A DNA stretch of 64,000 nt from Chamaecrista fasciculata. Its lineage: Eukaryota > Streptophyta > Magnoliopsida > Fabales > Fabaceae. Made by a program: the position numbers and the translations under genes. Location: positions 97,559 through 161,558 of the forward strand of contig QANZ01056519.1 of NCBI GenBank assembly GCA_003254925.1, given 5' to 3'. The notes under the pieces were generated by a model that worked only from the letters and a program-made list of their open reading frames with translations, was not told the origin of the DNA and searched no databases. Below are positions 37,317-49,219 of this stretch, piece by piece; the first letter of the stretch is position 1; the number at the start of each line of letters is the position of its first letter.

Positions 37317-40300
37317 TGGTATCAGAGCCTCCCAGTAAAATTTGGGTTGTGCTTTTTCATATAGCCTTCTGAGTTGTGTGTCATTCCAACTCAAGAATTC
37401 CTCATTTGAGTTTTTTTCTGATATGCATTTGTGTTTCATCCAAATCAAATTCAATTTTCGTCATATTCTGAATAATACCATTCATAATTTCTTTGCTTCT
37501 CCCGCATCTTTCACTATCCAGTGTATCTCTTGCCTAGCTAGGGTTTTAAGACCCAACCATCTTCGGCCATCATCTCGGAACACGCGCCGGACCACCGTGC
37601 TCGGAAGCCGCCGACCATCCAAACCCCAGTGACTCCGCCGTGATAACCGCCGCCACGCGCCACCATCCAGAATCCCGTTTTCTGCACTCGCCGGCGCGTG
37701 AGGAGTTTTCCGACGACATTTTCCGACGTTCTCACTGTCATTCAGGTCGCCGGCGCCTTCTTTGTCCATTGTTAGGGTTCGTTTGGCCATCTCTCACCTT
37801 TATCATTTTTCAAGTGTGTAAGCCATGGCAAGTAGTAACACTGGAGGGTCTGATTTTCCTAAGCCAGGTATTTTCTCCACTATTCATAGTGGCGCTCCCA
37901 TTATTACATCTGAAAAATTGCTTGGGGCATCAAATTATAAATCTTGAGCTGCATCGGTCAAATTATGGTTTAGAGGACAAGGTTACTTAGATCATTTAAC
38001 TAAGCAGGAAAGTGATGTTGCTGAAACAGAGAGGCCAAATTGGATAAAAATTGATGCTCAACTTTGTTCATTATTATGGAACTCTATTGATTCTTACTTA
38101 TTGGCCACATATCAAGCATATGAAACATGTTATGATGTATGGAACAGGGCTGCCACTGTCTATAGCAATGATATTCAACGCTTTTATGATGTTTTGTTTA
38201 ACCTTGTCAATTTCAAGTCTGAGGATTTAGATGATAACAGTTATGTGGGTAAGATGGAGGCCCTAAAACATGAATTTAGATCCCCTAATGCCATCTACAT
38301 CATCAATTTTGGATCAAGACAAACAATGGGATAAATTTTTTATGGTGCTGACCTTGATCCATTTACGTCATGACCGTGAAGCTATAAAAGAACAAATTTT
38401 GGGGGGTTCCACTATTCCCACATATGACGATGTTATTGGTCGTTTGGTTCGCATCTCTTCATCACGACCTGCAAGTGAAAATCGTATCATTCCTCCAGTT
38501 GCTGACTCTTCTGCCTTGGTATCTCACAATAGTGACAAAGGTGGCAAAGGCAGTGGGCGCAAACGCCCACATTGTACTCATTGCAACAGACTAGGACATA
38601 CTCGTGATCGTTGTTGGCAACTCCATGGTCGACCTCCTCGGCCTGTTAATCTTGCCCAGTCTGAAACACCTGCTGATAGTTCTTCAGACTCTATCACTTT
38701 GATCGGTAATGATTATAAGGAGTACCTCAAGTATCAACAAAGTAAACAATCATCTGTGACTGCCTCAGTTGCTCAAGCTGGAAATGTGACTGCCTGCTTT
38801 GCCCGTTCTCCGGACATTGGACTGTGGGTGCTTGACTCAGGTGCTTCCGAACATATTTCTGGTAATAAAAATTTGTTTACCAATCTTTCTAGTTCCTCTG
38901 CTCTTCCCTTAGTTACTATGGCAAATGGTTGTAAAACTGCTGCTACAGGGATCGGTCAAGCCCAAATTCTTCCTTCCATAATTGTTGATTCTGTCCTTTA
39001 TGTCCCTAAGTCACCATTCAATCTTATTTCTGTGAATAAATTAACTCACTCTCATAATTGTTCCATTACCTTTGCTAATGACCGTGTTTCTATCCAGGAT
39101 CGGAGTACGGGACGGATGATTGGCGTAGGACGTGAGTCAGGAGGCTTGTATCATCTTTCACCTTCATCTTCTGTTGTTGCGTGCACATCAAGTTGTTCCC
39201 CATCACTTCTCCACAACCGTTTAGGACATCCAAGCCTTTCAAAACTTCGCAAGATGGATGTCTCTCTTTCTACCTTGTCTTCCCTTCAATGCGAGTCATG
39301 TCAATTGGGTAAACAAACCCGTGCTTTATTTCCTAGTAGTCCTAATAGTCAGTCAACTTTCCCTTTTCAACTTGTTCACTCTGATGTTTGGGGTCCTAGT
39401 CGAGTGTCTTCTGTTTTTGGCTTTCGGTATTTTGTAACCTTTATTGATGATTATTCTCGTTGTACTTGGTTATTTTTAATGAAAAATCGTTCTGAGGTAT
39501 TTGACATTTTCCAGAATTTCTGTGCTGAAATAAAGACTCAATTTAATACATATGTCTCTATGTTACGTTCTAATAATGCTAAAGAGTATTTGTCTACATC
39601 ATTTAAGGAATTTCTAAACTCTCAGGGAATTTTACATCAAACTTCATGTCCCCACACCCCACAACAAAATGGGATAGCTGAACGTAAAAACCGTCATCTC
39701 ATTGAAATAGCTCGTACTCTGCTCATTCATCATAATGTACCCACTACTTTTTGGAGTGATGCTACTCTTACCGCATGTTATTTGATTAATCGAATGCCTT
39801 CTTCTGTCTTAAATGATCAAATCCCTCATTCTTTGTTATTTCCGGATGATCCTCTTTATCATCTTCCTCCTCGTGTTTTTGGTTGTGTTTGTTTTGTCCA
39901 TGATCTGACCCCAAGTAAGGATAAACTTTTGGCCAAATCTATCAACTGTGTCTTTCTTGGTTATGCTCGACTTCAAAAAGGTTATCGATATTATTCTCCT
40001 TCCACTCGACGTTGTTTTGTCTCTTTAGATGTGACCTTTTTTGAGTCCTCTTCGTTCTTTGGGTCTTCCATTCCCTCCAGTCCTCCTGTGACTGAAGCTT
40101 TTCCCGTTCCTTTCCTCACTTTACCAGCACAGGACACACCTAGTCCTCCTCTTCAAACATATCATCGTCGTCCATGTCCTGCGATTACTGAGACTCCTCC
40201 TGACTCACTACCTCCGTCTGACTCGCCCGCTGCTTCGGTCCAGTCTCCACTTGCTAGTCCTCCGATTGCCATTCATAAAGGTATTCATTCTACTCGTAAT

Positions 40301-41933
40301 CCTCACCCTGTTTATAATTTTCTGAGCTATCATCGGTTATCTACTCCATATTATGCTTTTGTGTCTTCTTTGGATTCTGTTTCCATTCTTAAGACCACAG
40401 ATGAAGCTCTTGCACATCCGGGTTGGCGGCAAGCCATGCTTGATGAGATGGCTGCCTTGCATTCTAGTAGTACGTGGGATCTAGGTTCACTTCCTCCTGG
40501 CAAGTCTCCGGTTGGGTGCAGATGGGTGTATGCAATTAAGGTTGGTCCGGATGGTCAAGTTGAAAGACTCAAGGCTCGATTAGTGGCCAAAGGATATACT
40601 CAAATCTTTGGCTTGGACTATGGGGATACATTCTCTCCTGTTGCGAAAATTGCTTCTGTTTGTGTCTTCTTATCCATGGCTGCAATTCGTCACTGGCCAC
40701 TTTATCAACTTGATATCAATAATGCCTTCCTTCATAGTGAGTTGGAGGAAGAAGTCTATATGGAGCAACCACCTGGTTTTGTTGCTCAGGGGGAGTATGG
40801 GAAAGTATGTCGACTTCGCCGCTCTCTTTATGGGCTCAAGCAATCACCACGAGCTTGGTTCGACCGATTTAGTTCTGTGATTCAAAACTTTGGGATGACT
40901 CGTAGTGAAGCTGATCACTCAGTTTTCTTTCGCCATACATCAGAGGGCAAGTGCATTTATCTTGTTGTCTATGTGGATGACATTGTTATCACAGGAAATG
41001 ATGAGTTTGGTATTACCCAACTCAAGCAACATTTGGCTGCTCACTTTCAAACTAAAGATTTGGGTAAACTTAAATATTTTCTGGGAATCGAGGTTGCTCG
41101 ATCTAGTGCTGGTGTGGCTATTTCACAGCGGAAGTATGCACTTGATTTACTAGAAGAAACAGGCATGATGAATTGCAAACCAGTTGACACTCCGATGGAT
41201 CCAAATGTCAAACTTTATCCAGGACAGGGGGAGCTAATAGACAATCCTGAAAGATATCGAAGACTTGTGGGAAAACTTAACTACCTTACTATCACTCGAC
41301 CGGATATCTCATTTGTTGTTAGTGTAGTTAGCCAATTCCTACAATCACCGTGTGATGGCCATTGGGATGCAGTTGTTCGAATTCTTCGATATATCAAAGG
41401 AGCACCAAGTCAGGGATTGTTGTATGAAGACAAAGGGAACTCCCAGATTATTGGCTTCACAAATGCTGATTGGGTCGGTTCCCCAGATGATAGGCGATCC
41501 ACATCTGGATATTGTGTCTTCATTGGTGGTAACCTTGTCTCTTGGAAAAGTAAAAAACAAAACGTAGTTGCAAGATCTAGTGCTGAAGCTGAGTATCGTG
41601 CTATGGCATTAGCGACTTGTGAACTTCTGTGGTTAAAACAACTTCTTCAAGAGATAAAATTTGGGGACATAAACAAAATGGAATTGATATGTGATGATCA
41701 AGCAGCTATGTAAATCGCCTCAAATCCAGTGTTCCATGGGAGGACCAAACATATTGAGATTGATTGTCACTTTATTAGAGAGAAGATTCAATCTGGATGC
41801 CTGGTTACTCGATTTGTCAATTCCAATGATCAATTGACAGATATCTTCACTAAATCCCTTAGAGGCCCTAGAATTAAATATCTATGTAACAAGCTGGGTG
41901 CTTATGATTTGTACGCTCCAGCTTGAGGGGGAG

Positions 41934-42098
41934 TGTTAGTGTTGTTAGTGTTATTATGAAAGTAGTTGAGGATTTACATTAATTAGGTAGTTAGGAGTAT
42001 GTATTAAATAGGAGTTCATGACTTAACTTGTATATATATCCTTGTACTTTCATTGAAGAAATAAGAAATCATTTTTCTCACATATTCTCACATAAACA
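41934..42098 (+). repeat. 3' LTR of the copia element
   Basis: A 165-bp LTR of the same length as its 5' partner, preceded by a G-rich polypurine tract and followed by the gacac target duplication. Confidence 0.92.
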
Positions 42099-42103
42099 GA
42101 CAC

Positions 42104-42444
42104 TTCACATAAACAGACACTTTACAACTTGACATTAATCATTTTGTATTGAAAATTTGAAGATCATAAATTTATATGGGGTATTCTATAGAGCGCACTC
42201 TTGCGCTCTAACCATAAGTTATAAGTTTGTAGTTTTTAGCCTTCAGAAACTATTAAACAAAGGCTAAACAAATTTAGTAACTATGTAAAGGAAAAGGATG
42301 AGATTTTCGAATAAGGGATTAACGTGTCAAAAAAATAATTATACAACCAGAAACATCAAATAAGATTTGAAAACGTTCTATGTTACAATTCAGTCCAAAA
42401 GAGACCAACACATGCATTTTGAAAACGTTCTATGTTACAATTCA
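42104..42444. other. Spacer with hairpin and 27-bp direct repeat
   Basis: Contains a perfect 9-bp-arm hairpin, tagagcgca/tgcgctcta (42189-42210). A direct repeat of about 27 bp (tttgaaaacgttctatgtta and following) lies at about 42366-42392 and 42418-42444. The second copy ends just at the stop codon of the minus-strand gene at 42445. This is presumably that gene's 3' UTR. Confidence 0.5.
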
Positions 42445-43794
42445 TTAACGGCCTAGCACACCTGAACTAGAAAGTAGACGCAATGCTTGGTTGGAGTTGT
42501 TCAAAACTGAAGATGACCTCGAAACATTCATTTTCCTTTTCTTCAAGAATTCTAAGGAACTCTCCAAACATGGAGGGGGACCAATTTCGCTCAGATTTAC
42601 TGGTTCCAAACTGCAAATCACACAAGAATACAAAATAACTAAATATAGCCTCAAAACTCAAAAGCAGTATCTATGCAACATGATCGAAAACGATGAAATC
42701 CTTACACTGTTTTCGTTGACGTTTTCTTCTTTGACTTTCTCTTCCTTGAAGTAGGCCTAAGTTTAGCTTTCTCATCATCAGAGTCTGATAACAAAACTTG
42801 TCTGCAAATATATTATAACCTCTTGGTCAGAGATTTTATGTAAACAATCAAACATATTTGGAAAAAGAGAAAGAGAAGTCATACTTCTCACGAGCCGCAA
42901 GCATCTGAACAACATCATCTGGAAGCAATCCTGAATCTGCCATAGATACTTGCTGGGTTTTAGTATCTGATCTATCTTTGGAGTCTTCAATTTTTTTGGA
43001 TGGTCGAGGTGTTAACCTCTGAGCCCATTTTCTCCTGCGTTCTTTTCCTTCACGAACAACCCTTACAAGACAAACACGTCTTAAGCTTCACAACATCTAA
43101 TAAGTTCATAACTTCAACAGATTAAGTGGTAAGTAACAAAGACTGATATGTGCAGAAACAGTCCAATAAATGCCTAATGTTAATCCAAAATGGTCCATGA
43201 CATTGTCTTGATGCCACAAACCTTTTATGGATATCTAGACTTTTGATTCTTAAATGTCTCAAAAACCTTTTATTTAGCTTGAAAGTTTCCAAATTAATTC
43301 TAAATTTCTTATCTACACAAATTTATGTACTCTAATTCTTCAAAGAGTTATAGCACTTTGATCCCAGAGAATGAATGCACAATGCAATAAAATTTCTTAT
43401 AAATATGGCAAGCTTAAAATTATTAATGGCACAAAGGATTTAAACTAAGATTTCCAGCAAACAACTGAAATCCCTGACCTACTAATCACACCTTGTGAGT
43501 TACCAATGTCTCGGAATTCATGCAAGATATGATTGACCATATATATAAGCATTGGATTCATGACAGAAAAGAGATTACCTCGCTTTATTTTCTTTTTGAA
43601 TTTTTCGTATCGCCTCATCTTGTTGTATGCCCTGCGAATCGAAAAATTATGAAGTTAAGTTTACACATAGTACATTATCTAGGACCAATTAGTTGATTCA
43701 TTGAAACAAATAAACAGACATAGAAAAAATAAATAAATAAAGAAACCTGCTCAGCCGTAAATTCCTCAGGTGCGTCAAGCTCGTCGTCCGACAT
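42445..43794 (-). CDS. Small basic, probably nuclear/nucleolar protein (5 exons)
   Basis: The exons on the minus strand are 43794-43747, 43631-43579, 43061-42885, 42801-42706 and 42610-42445, all with GT-AG borders and agreeing phases, for 179 residues. The start MSDDELDAPEEFTAEQG is acidic. A charged, helix-prone stretch (EAIRKIQKENKARVVREGKE) follows, then a basic segment, an acidic SDSDDE (about 107-112), a Lys/Arg-rich nuclear-localisation-like block (SRKRKSKKKTSTK) and a conserved-looking tail (FLKKRKMNVSRSSSVLNNSN). No enzyme domain is seen. The alternation of acidic and basic blocks suggests a nucleolar or ribosome-biogenesis factor. A relation to NOL7/UTP16-type proteins is possible but unproven from memory. 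The gene model is solid; the function is open. Confidence 0.8.
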
Positions 43795-44128
43795 AGCTGA
43801 TTCTAGTTTTCCCCCTCTGCTTTGAATCTGTGAGAAAAACATCTAGGGTTTAGGGTTTTTTGTTTTTCAATCGCTCATGCCTTTATTTTTCTGGTAAAGA
43901 GACAAAGCGTATTGTAGGAACGAAAACTGAGCCTATCTGGGCCGAATGAGAAGATTCTCTAACTTGTCCAGTCCATGTATGTTTTTGGATAATTGGGCTA
44001 CTGATTTACATGCTCGTATTTTTTTAAAATTTTTCTTTTAAACTAAACTATGAGTCTTTTAATATCATGGACCAAAAATAAAGAGTCTACTAATATCTGT
44101 CATCTGATGAAAAGTATTTTTGTAGTTT
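43795..44128. other. Upstream region of the small nuclear-protein gene
   Basis: Includes the probable 5' UTR (aaacatctagggtttagggt near 43838-43857). Its telobox-like tagggttta sequence is common in promoters of ribosomal and translation-related plant genes, which would fit a ribosome-biogenesis role. This is inference only. Confidence 0.4.
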
Positions 44129-44393
44129 GAGTATACTAACAATTTGGTCCTTGAAAGATTCCAAGATGACAATTCAGTCCCTAAAAGATTAAAATACACA
44201 TTTAGTCCTTCAAAGATCAGAACGATATACTCTTTGATGTCTGAAAGATTAAAACGGTATATTATTTAGTCCATAAAAATGACTAATTAGTATATTGTTT
44301 TGATCATTCAGGAATTAAATTGTATATTTCAATCTTTTAGGGATTGAGTTGTAAATTTGATGATCTTTCAATGATCACTTTGTTAGTTTACTC
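44129..44393. mobile_element. Foldback MITE
   Basis: A 265-bp element with inverted ends gagtatactaacaatttggt and, from the right, gagtaaactaacaaagtgat. Inner phrases such as 'tccctaaaagatt' and 'aatcttttaggga' pair. The flanks ttgtagttt (44120-44128) and ttttagctt (44394-44402) agree at 7 of 9 positions, suggesting a MULE-type insertion. It is non-coding. Confidence 0.6.
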
Positions 44394-44402
44394 TTTTAGC
44401 TT

Positions 44403-44889
44403 TTTATATTTATTTTAATAATTTATTAAAATAAATATTTTAAATTATATAGTATTGACCCGGAAAAAATCTAAGTCAAATGCAATTCGATCCAATTATG
44501 ATGGCCAGACCGGATTGGTGACTGGTTCACCGGGTTTCAGGTCAACCCGGACAGGTCGGATTTTCATAATATATGTGATTGTGGGAGATTCACAACTAGA
44601 AGGGTCCTAAAGCCACAAACTATATATATTCTTCAACCTTGTGAGATATTGGGCTGGGCTCTGAAAAACCTTAAGGATGGCCTGTGGGCCTTGCAATTTT
44701 TTTTAGCACGAAAAAATATGGTGGAAAAAGGCACAGTGATGCGCATATATAGGGTCTTCAATTTCAATACTTGAGTTTCCAAGAGGAATCATCAGTATCA
44801 TTATTCTACATAGAGTATTCAATTCATCCCTCACTGTTTAAGTCTACACTTTGAAGATATCTTCAAATTGTAGACCTTAAAAATATTTA
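44403..44889. other. Intergenic
   Basis: No gene. A GC-richer patch at 44480-44570 (accggattggtgactggttc, caacccggacaggtcggatt) has the CCGG-rich character of decayed LTR or MITE DNA, without defined ends. Confidence 0.3.
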
Positions 44890-45319
44890 GGGTAAATTAC
44901 ACTTTGGTGCCCTGTGGTTTGACCCTATTTCATTTTGGTACTCTGTGGTTTGAAACTTGACACTTTGGTACCCTGTGGTATTCTCCATTAACACTTTGGT
45001 ACCCTTTGGAGCTATTTTGTAATTTTAACCATAACAAATTTTGCAAAAATTACATATTGACCCCAAAAAATTTTCAAAAAATTACAAATAGATCCCTGGA
45101 TACATATTATATAGGGACTAAAATGAAAAATTTAAATTTTTTTTGGGGTCAATATGTAATTTTTGTAAAATTTATTATGGTTAAAATTACAAAATAGCTC
45201 CAAAGGGTACCAAAGTGTTAATGGAGAATACCACAGGGTACCAAAGTGTCAAATTTCAAACCACATGGTACCAAAGTGAAATAGGGTCAAACCACAGGGT
45301 ACCAAAGTGTAATTTACCC
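44890..45319. mobile_element. MULE MITE, sister of the copy at 23495
   Basis: A 430-bp near-palindrome beginning gggtaaattacactttggtg and ending with the inverse. The flanking 9-mers aaatattta (44881-44889) and aaatatcta (45320-45328) differ at one base. Sequence and layout follow the copy in VPS13 intron 14 almost throughout; this copy lacks a few bases in the centre. It is non-coding. Confidence 0.9.
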
Positions 45320-45328
45320 AAATATCTA

Positions 45329-46916
45329 TCAACCTAAAAATCAATCTATCCATAACCCAAAAAATCTAGCAGCTTTTTTCAACTGTATCATCGTTCATCT
45401 TATACGTACATAGTTGGACAGCACGTCATTATCAAGCGACATTGTTTGGGCGTTGGGAAAATCTCTAGTCATTTAACACTGAAAGCTCCTAAATTGTATT
45501 AAATGTTGATAGCTGATGAGCAGACTATACACGTGAATGATGATGATGTTATAGACTTTAGAGTATACATATATACATATATACATGATATATGTAGACA
45601 TAAAGTTGCTACAAGTCCAATCTACTTTTGAGAATTTGTGGTAGTTTCACTTTCACACTCTCAAGTCTCAACCAAAGACCATTTTGGGGGCAATTATACA
45701 GTATATATATGTACAGTTAACGTGAGAACGAAGTTTCAGTTGGTCCTTAATTATGAGCTTCTTGCATATACGGGAGGATAGAATCATAGAAAAAGCTGGA
45801 AGACCTTTTTGTATGTGTGACTCAGAAATTAAGACCAAGTCTGATGTATTTGTGTATAATCTAAAAAGTTCCAAAAAGTGTGATGGAGAGAAGAAGAAAA
45901 AACCATAAAAAGCCAGTGCAAAGCAAGTCAAGCAAAGACTCAAGAGGTGGACATGGCTAAGAATTGTGTGATTATACTTATAACAGCTGGTGGACCAAAC
46001 CCGAAGAAGAAAAGTCACCTACATATATATATATATATATATATATACACAATATATATTGGACGTAAAATAAAAAAAAATGGATGGATGCATATTGTAT
46101 GAATCACAAAAGTGATTTTGCTAGCTTTCTCTTAATCTCACCCATCTTATTTTGTGAAATAATAGGCTTTTTTCGACTCCACTTTCTTATTGCCTTATTC
46201 TGTGCCTTTGTCATGAAGAAGAACACGCAAGTTTCTGTTATCTTTTAGAGACATATTTCTCTAGTTCAATGTCTAATTTCTATGAGTTTAGAATTACGAG
46301 TTAGTTTTGATGAGTCTTTTTTCTTATTCAATTGAAATTATTAACAAATAAAGTTAAATTAAGCTCGAATGCGTTCTAGGACCAAAAAGTAAAAACTTAT
46401 GGAAAATCACTTTCGGATTCGATTTGACCTCATTTGCTAACAATCCCAATTAGACAGAAAAATACTCGTTAAGAATAACTCATTATTGCAATCGAAATTA
46501 AAATGAGAGAGAAATAACTAACTTTATTCGTTTGACCGTCAAACATAAAGTGTGCATCAGGTGGATTTGTGTGGGGTATTAAGGAACAAGTTAATATTTT
46601 TTTTCAATCCCAACATGGCCACCAACCCACATAACTTGATGATGTCGAGTTAAAAATTAATTTTAAAAATATATAAATATTTATTATACGTAATGTATAG
46701 TGTATAATTTTTACTTAATTATTTTATAGTATAATTCATCACATATTATTTTTTTTAATTAATTTTTTAATAAATATATTATTGTATAAATAATTTTTAC
46801 ACTAAAAATTTGATGTTATTTATAATTAAATTAAATATTATCACACTTTAACTTTATAAATAATACAAATGTTTAGATGAAAACACTGAATACATGTTAT
46901 TGTTCATTTTCATTAT
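45329..46916. other. Intergenic, no gene recognised
   Basis: Holds an (at)n run near 46021-46047, AT-rich DNA and, at about 46409-46530, one copy of a dispersed repeat also found near 48011 and 59972-60255. A 116-codon minus-strand ORF (46018-45668) is Phe/Leu/Ser-rich, has no recognisable domain and is probably chance. Confidence 0.4.
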
Positions 46917-47747
46917 GGCAAAAGATTTGTTGGTGACCCCAACGTTTGGAATCAGTTTCAGTTATACACCTAATGTTTGTTTTGTGTCAGTTATGCCCCC
47001 AACGTTTCACATTTTTGTCAATTATACCCTAACCTCAAATTTTTTTGGGCCAAAGTCTTATTTTGGTCCCTCAAGTTTGCTCAATGTTCTGTTTTAGTCC
47101 CTCAGCTCAAAGTCCTTCATTCCCCATCATCTTCACCACTACCACCATCATAACCACCGCAGTCAACAGCATCAGCAACACCACCGCCGTCAGCAGCACT
47201 ACCACCGCCGCCGAACTTTTCCGGCGAGATACACGGCGGCCTCGACGACTACGAAACTCATATTCCAAGGTTTTTTGACCTCCTGAGTTCAATAGCGGCT
47301 TGAATTTTGCGAACAAATGACCGGAAATATGATTTTCGGTGATTGTGAAATTTTACGGCGGCTTGCCAGTCATTTTTTTTTCTCAAAATGGAGGCTGTTA
47401 TTGAACTCAGGAAGTCAAAAAACCTTGGATTAGGAGTTTTCATAGTCGTCAGAGTCGCCGTGTATCTCGTTGGAGAAGACGAACTTCGCCGGAAAAGCTC
47501 GGCGACGGCGGCTGCAGTAGTTATAGTGGTGAAGATGGTGGTGAATGAAGGACTTTGAGCTTAGGGACCAAAATGGAACTTTGAGCAAACTTATGGGACT
47601 CAAATAAGACTTTGGCCGAAAAATATTGAGGTTAGGGTATAATTGACAACAATGTGAAATGTTGGAGGCATAACTGACACAAAACAAACGTTGGGGGCAT
47701 AACTGAAAATGACCCCAAACATTGGAGGCACCAACTGGTCTTTTTCC
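46917..47747. mobile_element. MULE-like foldback element with gene-like GC-rich arms
   Basis: An 831-bp element. Its left end ggcaaaagatttgttggtga pairs with the right end (inverse ggaaaaagaccagttggtgc). A perfect 10-bp flanking duplication, ttttcattat, lies at 46907-46916 and 47748-47757. The outer arms carry 'gtttggaatcag', 'tatgcccccaacgtt' and 'gtccctca' phrases. Inside, each arm has an inverted GC-rich segment (about 47100-47290 and 47390-47560) with CCGCCG-type triplets and 'aaggttttttgacctcctga', as if a host gene fragment had been captured before the arm was duplicated. No transposase is seen. Confidence 0.8.
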
Positions 47748-47757
47748 TTTTCATTAT

Positions 47758-49219
47758 TTTATAATAGACAAATTTTTATTTATTTAAAGAGTTTAATATA
47801 ATAAATATTAAAAATGAATAATTCGGTCGGGTTTGAGTTGGGTTAGGTCGAGCCGAGTTAACCTGCTCAATTCGATAAAATTAATTTTTTTCCTAAAATC
47901 TCAACCTGTCCTAACCTGTTTGAGAAACTTGACTTGACCGAACCCAATCAAAAGTGTCGGGTTGGTCAGGTTATACTCGATTTTGCACACTCCTAATAAA
48001 ACGAGCAGTCCACTTTCAGAACTCAATTTGATCCTGTTTGTTAATGGCTCCAACTGAGCAACGAAAAGATTCGTGGAAAGCAATATATAGCTCGAGACAT
48101 TTGTGACATTCGAACTTGAAACGAGAAAAATATGATTACATTCAGTTGTTAAAGCCACGAAGTGAAACTTTAAGAAAACTTGGGAGGATTAAAATTGCAA
48201 CAAAAAAAAGGCTAAATTACAACCTACTCTAAAAATAAAGGACTAAAATCACATTTTAACCTTCATTTAAAGTAAAACCACGATCAATCCAAGCCAATTA
48301 CACAAGAATGCGAGTCACATATTCAAATGTGACCAAACTTGATGAAAGTGTAATTACAAGCCCTAATGTATTAATATAGCAAATCTTTTTCAAATCACGT
48401 AATACCAAATATATTGAGTCAAACTATACCTATCAAAATATAATTCATGATATATATTAAGCAAGTAGAATCCCGGTATGGTCAGACTATAATATAATTT
48501 CGCTGTATTTACTTTTGTGCAAATAAAATTTTTTTTGAGGGGCAAATTCGTGATTTAACCAAAATCCAAAATTTCGTCCATAAGAATGCATTTTACGTTG
48601 GAGGACCAAGACTCTCACACAACTAGTGTGAAAAAGACGAAGTTTCTAAGAATCAGAAACCACTCAAAGGCTCAAATCAAATCAATCAATCAATGAAGTT
48701 GCTGCTTGTGTTTGTTCTTTTTTCTTTCTCCCGGTGGCGCAGAACGTTACGTTGATTGACGACTTTCTTTTTTACTTTCCTCTCTTTAATGAGAATTTAT
48801 TGTTTTCCGATTTCCAACTCGATCTTCGAGAACTAGTGATGGATTACTGAATTTCTGGTTCAACTGCTACACCCATTAATTTCAAAGCTTCAAGGTATGC
48901 ATATTCTTTGTATTTTCTTTTTCCTTTTGACGAAATTTGGGCATTATTTGTTTTACTTTCCTCTCTTCTATGTGCATTTATTGAGGCAGATGGCTGCCCA
49001 ACGGCTTCAATCACAAGCTTTAATTTCTCATTTAATCAAGCTAATTCATCAGATACACCAACACAAGAAGATATTATTATTATGATTTTCTTTGAGGTCA
49101 AATTTTGGTAAATTCGATTTCGTCGACTTGACCTTTTTTTCCCCTTTCTTCTTGTTTTGGGTTTCGGAAGGTGATGATAATAATCCTGTTCACTCCAATT
49201 CAATTCGCATCCAGCACAG
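47758..49219. other. Intergenic and leader of the receptor kinase gene
   Basis: At about 48011-48146 there is another copy of the dispersed repeat seen near 46409 and 60000. From about 48640 the DNA becomes leader-like: a possible leader intron donor at 48896 (gtatgc) and acceptor near 48990 (gaggcag) just before a short upstream ATG ORF. These leader features are speculative. Confidence 0.35.

Larger units (their letters stand above)
37152..42098 (+). mobile_element. Ty1/copia retrotransposon, near-whole, with both LTRs
   Basis: The 5' LTR is 37152-37316 and the 3' LTR 41934-42098, both 165 bp with TG..CA ends. The target duplication gacac lies at 37147-37151 and 42099-42103. A primer binding site for initiator Met-tRNA (tggtatcagagc, 37317-37328) follows the 5' LTR. 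A polypurine tract (gcttgagggggag) precedes the 3' LTR. The gag-pol region is about 37825-41926. Parts in copia order: gag with CCHC knuckle, aspartic protease (DSGASEH), integrase (HNRLGH zinc site, HSDVWGPS, PQQNGIAERKN), reverse transcriptase (YVDDIVITG), RNase H. The LTRs differ at about six positions, so roughly 96% identity and an age of the order of a million years. It looks nearly whole but carries about three breaks. The short LTRs suggest the Ale lineage; this is tentative. Confidence 0.93.

Noticed and set aside
42189-42210. Perfect hairpin as a terminator or miRNA precursor
   Set aside because: The 9-bp arms are too short for a miRNA precursor, and plant genes do not use such terminators; more likely a MITE remnant.
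45668-46018. 116-codon minus-strand ORF
   Set aside because: Phe/Leu/Ser-rich with no domain, AT-rich surroundings and no splice partners; most likely chance.
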